Assembly: GCA_023614405.1 (NCBI GenBank)
Contig: CM042685.1
Coordinates: 187,956,257 to 188,020,256, forward strand
Reading direction: 5' to 3'
Length of the DNA stretch: 64,000 nucleotides
Source: Avena insularis
Taxonomy: Eukaryota; Streptophyta; Magnoliopsida; Poales; Poaceae
In this document: piece after piece, positions 1-11,657 of the stretch
Layout: the number at the start of each line of letters is the position of its first letter
Numbering within the stretch: position 1 is the stretch's first letter
Program-made: the position numbers and the translations under genes
Notes under the pieces: model-generated
Database searches by the model: none
Told to the model about the DNA's origin: nothing
What the model saw: only the letters and a program-made list of their open reading frames with translations

Positions 1-1756
1 GATGACCCTCCTGGTACCGAGCATTTGGGAACGAGGCACCGAACCATCTTTGTTAGTACCGAATCCGTTTCCTTAAGGAATTGCGGTGGGAAGCAAACAT
101 TGGTGGTACCGTTTCAATAGAGGTTCGATGCGTAACAAATATCGGAACAATGGGGGCATGTACGCATGTCGTCGAAATGATAGGGACCAGAGCGACACGA
201 TAATGCCAAATAGAACGACGACCAAGCGTACCTTCCATCTCGGGTACCGAGCATGGAGGACGCAAGGCGCCTAATAACCACGCTAGTACGGAACCAGCGT
301 TTTAGGGGAATCGGCGGTCGCATAGCTAACGGCCCCGAGAAGCGATGGGCGGGGTGGCCAAATGTCTAACCCTAATACCAAGATGACCCTCCTGGTACCG
401 AGCATTTGGGAACGAGGCACCGAACCATCTTTGTTAGTACCGAATCCGTTTCCTTAAGGAATTGCGGTGGGAAGCAAACATTGGTGGTACCGTTTCAATA
501 GAGGTTCGGTGCGTAACAAATATCGGAACAATGGGGGCACGTACGCATGGCGTCGAAACGTTAGGGACCGGAGCGACACGATAATGCCAAATAGAACGAC
601 GACCAAGCGTACCTTCCATCTCGGGTACCGAGCATGGAGGACGCAAGGCGCCTAATAACCACGCTAGTACCGAACCAGCGTTTTACGGGAATCGGCAGTC
701 GCATAGCTAACGGCCCCGAGAAGCGATGGGCGGGGTGGCCAAATGTCTAACCCTAATACCAAGATGACCCTCCTGGTACCGAGCATTTGGGAACGAGGCA
801 CCGAACCATCTTTGTTAGTACCGAATCCGTTTCCTTAAGGAATTGCGGTGGGAAGCAAACATTGGTGGTACCGTTTCAATAGAGGTTCGGTGCGTAACAA
901 ATATCGGAACAATGGGGGCACGTACGCATGTTGTCGAAACGATAGGGACCAGAGCAACACGATAATGCCAAATAGAACGACGACCAAGCGTACCTTCCAT
1001 CTTGGGTACCGAGCATGGAGGACGCAAGGCACCTAATAACCACACTAGTACCGAACCAGCGTTTTAGGGAAATTGGCAGTCGCATAGCTAACGACCCCGA
1101 GAAGCGATGGGCGGGGTGGCCAAATGTCTAACCCTAATACCAAGATGACCCTCCTGGTACCGAGCATTTGGGAACGAGGCACCGAACCATCTTTGTTAGT
1201 ACCGAATCCGTTTCCTTAAGGAATTGCGGTGGGAAGCAAACATTGGTGGTACCGTTTCAATAGAGGTTCGATGCGTAACAAATATCGGAACAATGGGGGC
1301 ATGTACGCATGGCGTCGAAACGATAGGGATCAGAGCCACATGACAATCCCCAATAGAACGACGACCTAGCGTACCTTCCATCTCGGGTACCGAGCATGGA
1401 GGACTCAAGGTGCCTAATAACCACGCTAGTACCAAACTAGCGTTTTAGGGGAATCGGCGGTCGCATAGCTAACGGCCCCGAGAAGCGATGGGCGGGATAG
1501 CCAAAGGTCTAACCCTAATACCAAGATGATCCTCCTGGTACCGAGCATTTGGAAACGAAGCACCGAACCATCTTTGTTAGTACCGAATCCATTTTCTTAA
1601 GGAATTGCGGTGAGAAGCAAACATTGGTGGTACCGTTTCAATAGAGGTTCGGTGTGTAGCAAATAACGGAACAATGGGGGCACGTACGTATGGCGTCGAA
1701 ACGATAGGGACCGGAGCGACATGATAATGCCAAATAGAACGACGATCAAACGTACC
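1..1756. repeat. 381-bp tandem satellite, about 4.6 copies
   Basis: Copies begin at 1, 382, 763, 1144 and 1525, so the period is exactly 381 bp. Each starts with GATGACCCTCCTGGTACCGA, except the last, where CCC has become TCC. Copies differ by scattered single-base changes and almost no indels. Within a copy the short motif GTACCG recurs (for example GGTACCGAGC, GTACCGAATC, GTACCGTTTC), which hints that the monomer grew from a shorter unit. The array enters from outside the window and stops abruptly near 1756, part-way through the fifth copy. A rye subtelomeric family (pSc200) has a monomer near this length, but I cannot confirm identity from memory. Frames of about 60-79 codons repeat in every unit and are not treated as genes. 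Confidence 0.95.
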
Positions 1757-2448
1757 GTTTCACAGTCCATAAACATTATTATGGACAGTTTTTGTTCATC
1801 GATCTATCTGTACTATACCTCCTATATAGTCGTAGATATGTGTGAGTGCAAGAAAGACAACGTTCATACAATAACAAATTTAGTGTCTATAAGATGTATG
1901 TAAGTGTTCTATATAGCCTCACCTTAGCTCATCTCCGCATCATCAAAAGCATCTATACAACTTACCGTTGCATACAGCTGAGAAAACATTTGTGTACACG
2001 GTATTATACTATTGTAATGCAGAGATGCAACATTGCATCATTTAGAGCCTAATAATTTTGCATATCCAAGAGAAAATACATAAGCCCAGCAGTAAAGTAG
2101 AAAAATCAATAGTCAATCTTGTAAAGCATATAGCCGTGCTAACACTAGCTATACGGTAAAAAAAATTACAGAACAGTCAGCTCTATCGCCGTGATGGATA
2201 TCCTCGAATCCTGCTTCGTGAAAAGGCGCCCATCCATTGACATCATGACCCAAAAAGTTTTCAGGCCTACTGCAGTGTATAGAATTATAACTTGGTGTAA
2301 GGGTGTAGGTGCGGAGTCATACGAACCTGCCATACACGGGATTCCGGCCGGTCGCAACACCTAGTAATTCGGCGCCGAGCTGTCGCCGGGGCAAGCCATG
2401 GAGCAAGTAAAATTTGGAATCATTTAATATACAGTAGTATGTACTAAA
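1757..2448. other. Unassigned AT-rich spacer
   Basis: This stretch separates the satellite from the Helitron. No frame shows recognisable protein similarity. A perfect 8-bp inverted repeat with a 6-nt loop (GTCCATAA at 1765-1772, TTATGGAC at 1779-1786) lies a few bases inside the satellite boundary. The rest is unassigned. Confidence 0.5.
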
Positions 2449-4876
2449 TCTTCTATATCTAAATAGCAACCCCTACTACCTCATTTTCGTGGCTTCTCGT
2501 ACCTCCACGTCACCCCTTTTGTCCCGCCCTCGTGCTGTCACGCCTAGCAACGTCGCTCCTGGCTTTCCCGCACGAATAAGTGGGCTGAATGTAGGTTCGA
2601 TGTATCGCTTCCACAGGAAGCCTACTTCCTGAGCTGGCTGACCCATGTGGGACCGTGGATCCATGTTGAAACTTACTGGGCCTGGGCATTCGTCCTGAAA
2701 TAAAATCAGTTTGCCATTCGTCTCCCTAGCCGTGACTAACCACCAGTAGTAACTCAGCCGCCGCGACGCACGGCCTCCTCGCCTCAAATGCTTATGAAAC
2801 CGATCAGTGCATCCCATAATTCATCGAGTAGAAACTGCTAGATTGAACTGAGCCGCCGATGCCTCCATGTTAAAAACCTACCCGTGATGCCTTGCCATTG
2901 GCTTCAAGCACGCCAAGCCTTCTCGCATTACCACCTCTGGCACCTATTCCCTCGGCTCTCATGATTTTAATTCCCTCTTTATATTTTTCAATCCCCTGAC
3001 AATGTTTATCAATCTGGTAGGTTACTGCGATATGACTCCAAAGCTGCTCGATGTTTTGCCCCTACAGCCGATTTGATTGTGTGCTGCTTGGTCATGCTCC
3101 CCGATTTGTTTGGATTTATTGGACTCTGCATGCTGGCAAGTGAATCTAGGAGGAAGCGTATATCATCATGTCTACTGCATACTGACGCTGGGCAGCAGTT
3201 CCTCCTTGCATCGGTACATAAATTCTCATGTCTTACTCTTAATTTATGTATTGGATAAGGACACGCATCTTCTATTTGCATAATCTTGATGGTTGCATAT
3301 ATTTGTACTCTGGAATCTCCACAGAATTAGTTAGATACTCTAGAATTTGCTCTCCTAGAATAGTCATCTTGGTGTTGCTCATATGAAAAATAGACGTTGC
3401 TTCTGGTCTTATCTGTTGCAGTTTTGGAAATGCCATAGGTTGGGCTGTTGAGAGCCTGATGGAGCCTATCAATGGACCCAAGTTCAGTCACGCAACTAGG
3501 GTTAGTGGCACCTTATGTTCATCCTTTCGATTTGAATTTTATATGGTGGAGTTTTTATGAAGACGGGGAAACCAATGAAAATCCACTGTTTCAAGGATTA
3601 TTTGATTAACAACTATGTTCTATGTACCTGATAGGATTTCTAATGAAGTTCAGCTAGACCAGTTTCTGTCTTCATAGGAAAAGATTTAGTCTGCCCTTTT
3701 GGTTGACACTCACGAATCCGTCTCCTAGAACCTCTCTGGTGTTGGTGTGTATTCAGCAAAGAGTGCACATGAAGCTCTGATTTTGGGAACATTCATTCTC
3801 CTGATCTTGCCAAATCTGGAGCATTAGAGATGAACCTAAAGTGCGATTATTTATATGGTTTTGTCTCTGAATCGTCTTATGGACTTTTGACACGTTTTAC
3901 GCAAATGCCTCATCATTCCTATTGCTGCTTCTGTGATCAGGTGTTAGAATCTGATGCACACCTGCTCTTTGGTGCCTGTTTGAGAAATCATTTGGCAGCT
4001 GTTTGTGGTCTCCTATTATCACTGAAACTATATTGCTGGCTGGTGGCAGAAATGCCTAAAGAAGTGCAAGAAGCATCATAAAGATACACTGTATATATTG
4101 TTTGGCATATATGGAAGGTGACAAACCGATGTGTGAGAAGTTTTCGCCGGTCAGGATATCCCATCTGGAGCGAGATGATCTACTGGGTCAGTCTTAGGGG
4201 TGTGATTGCCCTGTTATTTGCGTTATGTTTTTCTGATTATTCTCCAAGGCATATTTCTTTTTGTACAGTTTTTCCTCATCTACAAAACATCCCTATAAAA
4301 ACAATGTTCTATGTACTTCAATGTAGCTTTTCTTTCATTTGGTAACTTCGATGATTTATGGAACAACATATATTTCTTGAAGTAGTAGCTTTCTAAGTTA
4401 CTCAGATGAAGAATCAAATGTTTGTATGCCCCCAAGTAGTTACTGTTTTTCTTGAATTATTTTAGGGATAAACACTAGGTACTCCATTCAGACTGCAATA
4501 CCCGTATTGTTCCATCTTCTTGGTATAATCATATTTTCCATACTATCAAACATAAACAGACAAAGGTTTCGATATTTCAGATCCAAACTCATAATGTTTT
4601 TCCTTTAGCTGTTTTGTGTGACTCGGCAATGAAAGACCAAGAGAGGAAAACAATTATACTCTATAGAAAGCAAATAGCAGGTGTGACTTTATACAATAGC
4701 CTCTTCCAGCATCCCATTATTCTCTTGCAACATTTGTATCACAAATCATGATATGATCATCATTATGGATGTTATACCAAACATGCAGTTTTAGTTGGAT
4801 TTACTGCACATACATAAAGAATATAATCCAACTATTTCTAAATATATTTCGCCGCAACGCGCGGGGTATCATCTAG
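2449..4876 (+). mobile_element. Candidate Helitron (about 2.4 kb, non-autonomous)
   Basis: The proposed left end starts TCTTCTATATCTAAATAGC directly after an A at 2448. The right end has a GC-rich hairpin (CCGC 4852-4855, GCGG 4861-4864) followed about 12 nt later by CTAG (4873-4876) and then a host T. TC at the 5' end, a hairpin near the 3' end, CTRR as the last bases and insertion between A and T are the defining Helitron features. No Rep/helicase frame is present, so it would be non-autonomous. Its interior holds a LINE fragment on the same strand, either captured or inserted. The left end is less certain than the right, because TC dinucleotides are common. Confidence 0.6.
3600..4260 (+). 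pseudogene. LINE (L1-type) reverse transcriptase, C-terminal fragment
   Basis: Several short plus-strand frames resemble the end of plant L1-type LINE ORF2. Around 3750 the translation contains VYSAKSAHEAL, close to the usual YSAKSAY segment that precedes the zf-RVT domain. At 3900-3990 a Cys-rich stretch reads CCFCDQVLESDAHLLF, the zf-RVT signature. After an in-frame TAA at 4079-4081 the same frame continues with VWHIWKVTNR, matching the W-x-I-W-K-x-x-N-R motif at the end of such proteins. There are several stops and at least one frameshift. No polymerase catalytic core is present, so this is a dead 3' piece. It lies inside the candidate Helitron. Confidence 0.65.
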
Positions 4877-6034
4877 TTGTCGTAACGAATCCGACAGGCT
4901 ATATGTTCGGCACCTACAGTATTGACTTTGTATGGTCTTATCTCGCGCGTATCGCCGGCACCTCTGCTCGCTGTGACGGGACGGCACTCGCTGCTGCTCG
5001 CGCGGACGGGACGACGGTCTCCGCATCCTGCGCCACCGCCCGCTCTGCCAACCTTGGTGTGGAAGACATGGTCACGTCCTGCTTCACAGCCTTCCACATT
5101 CGGTACCAACGATGACTTGGCCCACTTGTACTCTCTGCGAGGCCGGGTTCTGGCCCAAGTTAAGTACCGGCAAAGTCAGCCAGCCCATGCGCGGGTACCT
5201 GATGTTTGAAATTCAAATCGGGCCTGCAACTGCTGACACGTCTGTGGGCAGGCTGGCAGGAAGACAGCCCACTGCGCACAACTGCTGTCCATTACCTTTT
5301 TCTAACAGTTTTTCAAATTAACAGGGCAACAAAAGCTGTAAACATCACCAAAATAGAACTGCCAAACTATGACAAGTTTCCTCTTTTACTTGTGCATGTG
5401 ATGTACAAGGTGAGAGAAAATAGTTTCACAAATACTTGGTGTAAATTGGAAAAGAAAAAAGATAGACAATGGGTACGCATCGCGAAGCGTGTGTGTGGTG
5501 TTAGATGCTTCCTCTAGCGAGGATGGACGTACCAAATCCGCTTATATATATATATATCAACGACTCAAGAGTCAAGAATATAGATATACAGTACAAAGAT
5601 CCAAATCACCTTAAAAATGATACAACATCCGACTACGAACAAGATGCAAATGGGGCTAAGAGCCCTGAAGAATAACCAATGGCGTCCATAACCCTTCCCA
5701 GGCCAAGCCGGAAGGGTAACCCTGCTAACGACGTCGATCTCATCTTAAACAAACAGGGTGCCGACAAAGGGCAAAGGAAAAAGAGAGCGATCAAGACGAG
5801 CGAGACTAGAATTCGGCGGTCCTCGCCTACATAGGTATGGTGGACTGAAGCGGCAGCGAAGCATGCGCTAAACAACCTATAGAGACTCGATACAACTGTC
5901 GGCTATCAGAGAGGGATAAGAAGGACCTATTCAGAACCAAGCTGATGCTACCACCAAACATACCCATCCCGGTATTTCCCCCTCGAGACCAAACGAGGAA
6001 GTCAAGCCAAGGAAACTCACACAGTTGGCAATTT
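4877..6034. other. Unassigned sequence
   Basis: A GC-rich patch at about 4940-5120 is open in several frames on both strands without recognisable similarity. A short (TA)n run lies near 5544-5558. A minus-strand frame at 5633-5875 is not recognisable. I see no gene I can support. Confidence 0.4.
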
Positions 6035-6260
6035 TATTCATTCCGTTATATTTGCAACTATTACTAGTCAGATATATATAGCATGAGTCATCCTGATAAC
6101 ATAAGCAATGGGAAGTTTTAGTTATCCATTCCATTGTAGTTGCAATACTTACTATTCAGATACATATACCATGAGACATTCAAACACTCAGCAGTTGTTG
6201 GTACTTTTATTTAGCCATTCCATTATAGTGAAGCTGATTACTAGTCATTCCAACGTCAAA
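6035..6260. repeat. Degenerate tandem repeat, about 91 bp, 2-3 copies
   Basis: A segment beginning ATTCATTCCGTTATATTTGC near 6036 recurs near 6128 as TCCATTCCATTGTAGTTGC and partly near 6217. Each copy is followed by a TACTAGTCA or TACTATTCA block, and the first two also by a CATGAGxCAT block. Copies are clearly diverged. Confidence 0.6.
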
Positions 6261-7560
6261 TTTATAGCACTACTTTAGTTATAGTTGTCTATAATCGAGA
6301 TACTGTTATCCAAGTCGTCCATAACCGCGGACACGGCTTTTAGAAAGATTTAACCCTGCAGGGGTGCACCAAAGTTTCCACACGCACCTACACCCTTGTT
6401 GTCAGATCAGGTAGGTACAAGATCATAAAACATACACCCAACGGTATGTCGACGGGGTTTCAGACACGACGTTTTCCAAACCCAAAGCATGTACATGGGG
6501 GCCACCCCACTAAGCTACCCGCAACGAAGTCGGCCGTCTTTGATATGGACCCAGGGTGTGTGGCGACGGCTATAAATGACTGGGAACCCAAAAGTGTGAC
6601 TGGGCTTGTCGATACAGTGAAAACGTGGCACGAGGTTCCTAAACAGTACAGGCGCTCCACGCGCAATCGTAAATAAAGCAGTAAAACATGGCATAAGTAC
6701 ATGATAGTAATAAAGCCTCAAACTAGGTTGTGGCCCCAGTACAGTACTTTGAAATCAGGTACTAAATCGATGGGGTTGCCCACACACCCCACCTGTGGTT
6801 AGCGCGCTCGATCTTGGAACAGGTGTCAAGAACTCAGATCCTAGTTGGACACAAGTGGGCGGTTAAAAACCAAACATTGTCTATTACCCACCGGTGCCTA
6901 TGCATTAGTTACCTACTTTCAATTTTAGTTATTAAACGGTAATTAAAGCCATAATCATTTCCACCAATAAGCATGTGCCAACCACCTAACAATGATGGAA
7001 CATCGACGATGCGAAGCAGCACCTGAGCAAGCGACTATGACTCGCAAGGCCGACTATCTACCAAACAACAGGTAATAGGAGGTGTCCATGGCAATATAGA
7101 GGTTGCATGGAATTATAAAGGGGTACGAAATCTATTGCATCACAACACAGATAGCAATAGATCAACAAGAGGAAGTAAAGACTAGAAATATAAAATAGGT
7201 AGAAAGGGGGAGAATGCTCGCCTAAAAACATTGCCGAAGGTTTATCCAAAGATCGAGTCGACACTCGCATCAACTCATCGGCCTAATCCGTGAAGAAGCA
7301 AAGCACTAGAGAAAACACCGGATACACTATTTAATACTACATCAAAAGATCAGGCATGATGCATGACATGGCAAAGGTGCGATGCAATTAGGCCATATTA
7401 AGCGAAACCGGGGTCCTGACAATTAATTAGGTGGATCAAGTTGTTTAGCTACCCCGCAATTTAAATGTTGTCTTAACAAGTCAAACCATGGCATCGGTTT
7501 GCTACACAAATTTAAATGGAGCCAATATAAGGCTAGATTTTCCCCCATATGGCCTCCATA
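6261..7560. other. Unassigned repetitive-looking sequence
   Basis: A frame of 76 codons at 6446-6676 is not recognisable. Runs such as the CCCTGCAGGGGTGCACC segment near 6354 remind me of Triticeae LTR retrotransposon sequence, but I cannot name a family or find LTR ends. Treated as unassigned. Confidence 0.35.
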
Positions 7561-9154
7561 TTTAATTATTAGGTGTGTCGACAAAAGCCCCCAAGCCACA
7601 TGATATGTATGCGAGTATGCTCAATTCATATGCAACAAATATGTATCATTTATAAAATAGGGGCTCGGAGAAAGGTCACACATCGGATCGACGATCTTGG
7701 GCTCCGGGGGTATGGGTTCGGTCTCCGGGATCGGTCTTGGCGTCCGTGGACGATGGGTTCACTGGGTCGAGGTCGATCTAAGCATACTTCCATGTTGTCC
7801 GTGACGTAGATCTTGAAGTTCTTCGGGTTCGCTCTCCAAATCTGGAGCTAGGGTTTTTCACCGACTGGGAAGAACTCGGTGTTCCAGACTTACAAGCAAA
7901 ACAGTCAAGCACCGGGTTTGAGAACAAGCCTTTAGATGAAAACTTGGCCTGCAGGAACAAAACATACAAGCAGAGGTAGCAGGGTACGCTGCAGGCGAAC
8001 AGGGAGACACGACATCTGCACGACATGGCACTTGGCCTGAATAACGAGCAAGAGGCAACGGATGTCGCGGCTCACAGGATGGTGTAGCGACGGCGGCCAT
8101 GGGCGAGAACTAAGGTGGCAGAGGCGGTGGCGCGGCCTTGGAGGCCGTAGAGGAGGGGCCCACGGGAGGTAGCGCACACAACCGGCGTCGCTGGGAGGAG
8201 GCTCGTGGTGTTGGGGAGGAGCTTGGGGAGGTACGACGGTGAGGGGCGCCGATGGAGCTTCACGCAGGTCGGTGGTGATGGAGATGTGCGGGCTAGCGCT
8301 AGGAGGAGCTCCAGGCGAGGTGATGGGAACGTCCAGGCAGGGGCAGATCTTGGAGGCGAAGGAGAGAGGAGAGAGGCGGCCGACGATGGGGGGAGGAGGC
8401 GGCTGCAGGGCTTGCGGGGTGAAGGGTCGCTGGCGGCGGCGTACGCGGCCAGAGAGGGAGAGGGAGTGGGATGAGAGGATCGATGCGGGGGAGGGACGGG
8501 CGCGTGCGGTGCACTCTGCGAGACGTGTGTGTACGGGGCATGTCGGTGCAACCATGTGTGTGTGCAGCGAGCAGACTGGGTCGGTCGGTGGACCTAGGGA
8601 GCATACATGGTTGCGGCCAAGAATGCACGCGGGCGGCTGCGCACGCGCTTGTGTTCGGGTGCAGCGGCTGATGGGGATGTGGGATTGGTTTGTCTAGGGT
8701 TTAGGGTAGGGTTTGGGTGATTAGGTAGGGTTTGTTCTGCCGGCTGGGCTTTTTGGGCCTGGCCGATTTTAGGTCTAGGTTTATTATTATTATCTAGAAT
8801 ATTTTTGTTTTCTTTTCTTATATTTAGAAAACATTTTGTAAATAGCTTCTGACGATAAAAATATCTAGAAGTATAATTTGAATAAAAGGGGAGATAGAAT
8901 GTATAAGACAAAATATGGTTTTCGTTTCAGGGCAAGATATGCATGATGATATGATGATGCACAAGATAAAGACAGGCAATTTCTATTACTGATTTTTCTG
9001 ATGGGCCATCCCTCGAGGCACCTGTGTAAGGCGCCATGAGCCTAGTATTCCCTATAATAATAGGGGGCGACCCTCTTGAGGCGTTAAGAGCCTCACGGGA
9101 CTCGCTAAGCGGAACATCCCGTGCAAAATTCCGACCCACTGGCTGAAAGGAGGA
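7561..9154. other. Unassigned GC-rich sequence
   Basis: From about 7690 to 8690 the sequence is GC-rich and purine-rich, so long frames overlap on both strands (up to 207 codons minus, 152 plus). They are low-complexity Pro/Ser/Arg or Gly/Arg translations with no recognisable domain, and I do not treat them as genes. From 8700 the composition turns AT-rich. No element ends were identified. Confidence 0.4.
8694..8735 (+). repeat. Short degenerate telomere-like stretch
   Basis: The segment contains CTAGGGTTTAGGGTAGGG followed by GTTTGGG and TAGGGTTT, five imperfect matches to the plant telomere unit TTTAGGG. It is too short and irregular to call an interstitial telomere. Similar telo-box motifs also occur near plant promoters. 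Confidence 0.4.
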
Positions 9155-10552
9155 TGATATGTTGCAAACCTATCTATAATTTGTGATGCTCCATGCCTGT
9201 TTTACACCAATTGGTTTATGTTTTGTCTACACTTTGTGGTATTTTTTATGCATTTTCTGGAACTAACCTATTAACAAGATGCCATAGTGCCAGTTCCTGT
9301 TTTCTGCTATTTTCTATTCTAGTTTTTACCAAAGGAAATATTCTCAGAATTGGACGAAACAAAAGCCGAAGTTCCTATTTTCCCGACACGACACGGAGTC
9401 CGAAGGATATACGAAGAGGCGACGCGAGGCAGCCACACCAGGGGGCCGCGCGGGCCCCACCCTGGGCCGCGCCTGGCCATGGTGTGGGCCCCTTGGACAT
9501 CCACCTACCTTGCCCCTTCGCCTATATAATCCCCCCAAGACGAAAACCCTAAGTACCCGATCAGAATTCCATGAAAAAGTCTATAACCATCGCCACCATT
9601 GTCCCTAGATTGGGAGGGATCTGAAGCTCTTCCCGGCACCCTGCCGGAGAGGGGAGATTATCCCGGAGGCCTTCTTCATCACCGATGGATATTGAGTATT
9701 ATGTCAGATTGATTATTGTTCTATCATATCTATGTTATTTGTGATCTTGCATGCTCTCCGTTGCTAGTAGTTACTTTGGCCAAGTATTTGCTTGTGACTC
9801 CAAGAGGGAGTATTTATGCTCGATAGTAGGTTCTTGCCTCTAGTAATCTGGGAGAGTGACAGAAACTTCTAATATTGTAGATGTGTTGTTGCTACTAGGG
9901 AGAAAACAACAATCCTTTGCCCAAGGGAAATTGTATTGTCTACTTTACACACTTTGCTTAATGCAATTATCTGTTGCTTGCAACTTAATACCCGAGGGTT
10001 GTTCGAATGATATCCCGGAGGTGGATTATTAGTCATAGATGCAGTTGGATTACGGTCTATGTATCATGTTGTAATGCCCAAATGAATATCATAGTGATCA
10101 TCATGTCATGTACATGCATTGTTATGCATTCTCTATTTGTCAATTGCCCTGCTGTAATTTGTTCACCCAACATGTTATTTATCTTATGGAGAAAACACCT
10201 CTGGTGAACTATGGATCCTGGTCCATTCCTTACCAATGATATTCCATCTACTGTTTACTGTTTACTTTCTGCAATTACCACAAGCAATTACTATCTTCCA
10301 CACTATACGTTTAATCCTTTGTTTTCAGCAAAACCAGTGAGCTTGACAACCTCATTGATAAGTTGGGGTAGAGTATTTTTGTTGTGTTGTGTTGTGTGCA
10401 GGTTCCACGTTTCTAGCAACACCTTCTAAAGTGGTTTCTTTCTCCTACTGGTTCAATAACCTTGGTTCTATAATTGAGGGAAACTTGCTGTTGTGCTCAT
10501 CATACCTTCCTCTTGGGGTTCCCAACGGGCTCTACATCAACTGAGCACATCA
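9155..10552 (+). mobile_element. Isolated Gypsy-type LTR (solo or remnant)
   Basis: The segment starts TGATATGTTGCAAACC and ends ACTGAGCACATCA. It aligns along its length with the LTR at 22903-24451, sharing the CTATCTATAATTT start, the ACTAACCTATTAACAAG block and the CATCAACTGAG end. It lacks about 150 bp near 9680 that the other copy has. A TATA-like CCTATATAAT sits at 9521-9530. No primer-binding site follows, and the bases on either side (GAGGA, GACGC) do not form a clean duplication. It is therefore an aged solo LTR or a detached 3' LTR. I recognise the type as common Triticeae Gypsy, but cannot fix the family. Confidence 0.75.
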
Positions 10553-11650
10553 GACGCCTGCCAATAGCGTCCCGCAAGCGTAGCCTTCAGGAGTCACCTC
10601 CTCAAGCATTGCGCATGTAACCTCGCCTCACGAGAGAACAGGCCCAGGTCAGTCAGCCCTTCGACGGACGCATTCGATGGCTCGGAAGGACCGTCCCTGC
10701 GGGTAGAAGGCATGAGCCACCACCACCGATCTCGTCAGACAGATACTACGCCACGAAAAAACAAAGAACTCTAGGCACAACCAATGTTGATGATACCGTT
10801 TATCGTTAACTTCTCGGTCAGCCCGGGATTAGTGATTTTTGGGTGTATCAGCCGATTTATCGGGCGATAAATTGATTTATCGGGCGACAAATTGATTAAT
10901 CGCTTATCGGCCACCCAGTGATAAGCGATAAATCGGATGATAAATTGGCATATCGGACAATTTTTAAACAGTGGGCACAACAAGAACATACAAAAGGAGG
11001 CAATAGAACAAGCACCAGTATGGGGGGTTCATCCTAAAGTCCTATTTACAAGGCAAAAGGGCCCCACAACCGTTTTGGCACCACCCCTCTAGGGGAGAAT
11101 TTTAACATGGGGCCCGAAAGTTCAGACGCCAAGACAATGCGGGGTCCAAGTTGCGTGTAATCTCACGGAAGGGCTGTAGTAGCTTCGCCAATTGTCGAGA
11201 GGGGCCAAATGGGGGTAAATACAAATCTAATGGCCAAACGATCGTTTGAACTAGTCAAAAAACGGTTGAACTCAAATCCCGCCGTTAGGTCAACTCTTCT
11301 TGCATTGACCCGTCAGTATTTCCTGTTATCCTTTGCGGTCGTGGACTGGTTTACTCCTACGAGGACTAGATCTTCTTCTCTGCTCTTCTCCCCTATTATT
11401 CCTCTCTCCATTACCTTGCTTAGCTCCGGCTACTGGTCTCTAGATCGGAGCTCGCCGTTTCTCTCCTTGCGTCCCCGCCATGGACGGTCAACCTCCAACG
11501 CCCTTAATCGAAGTTCGCTGCCATCTCCCTCGCCTTGTTTTTCCTAGTCGGAGCTTCACGTCCCTAGCCTAGCCTCTCGCCGCTGCCTAGAACTTCTCGC
11601 ACGGCGGAGCGCGTCCGACCGGGCTATCCGGATCGGCGACTGGCCTCGGG
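10553..11650. other. Unassigned sequence between LTR and coding remnant
   Basis: No recognisable protein. It contains the palindromic block described at 10852-10960. From about 11350 it becomes pyrimidine-rich and may be the upstream part of the coding remnant that follows. Confidence 0.4.
10852..10960. repeat. Cluster of TTATCG inverted repeats
   Basis: ATTTATCG-GG-CGATAAAT (10856-10873) is a perfect 8-bp inverted repeat with a 2-nt spacer. GATTAATCGCTTATC (10894-10908) pairs with GATAAGCGATAAATC (10920-10934) over 15 bp with one mismatch and an 11-nt loop. Further GATTTATCG and TATCGG motifs lie between and around them. The cluster could form stem-loops on either strand. Confidence 0.8.
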
Positions 11651-11657
11651 CGGTTGC

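Noticed and set aside
53..1435. Repeated frames of 60-79 codons in the 381-bp array
   Set aside because: They recur with the repeat period, occur on both strands and have no recognisable protein similarity.
2476..2817. 113-codon minus-strand frame as a gene
   Set aside because: No recognisable domain. It lies just inside the candidate Helitron end and reads like non-coding sequence.
7932..8697. Long overlapping frames on both strands (207 and 152 codons)
   Set aside because: The region is GC-rich and low-complexity. Both strands are open at once and no domain is recognisable.
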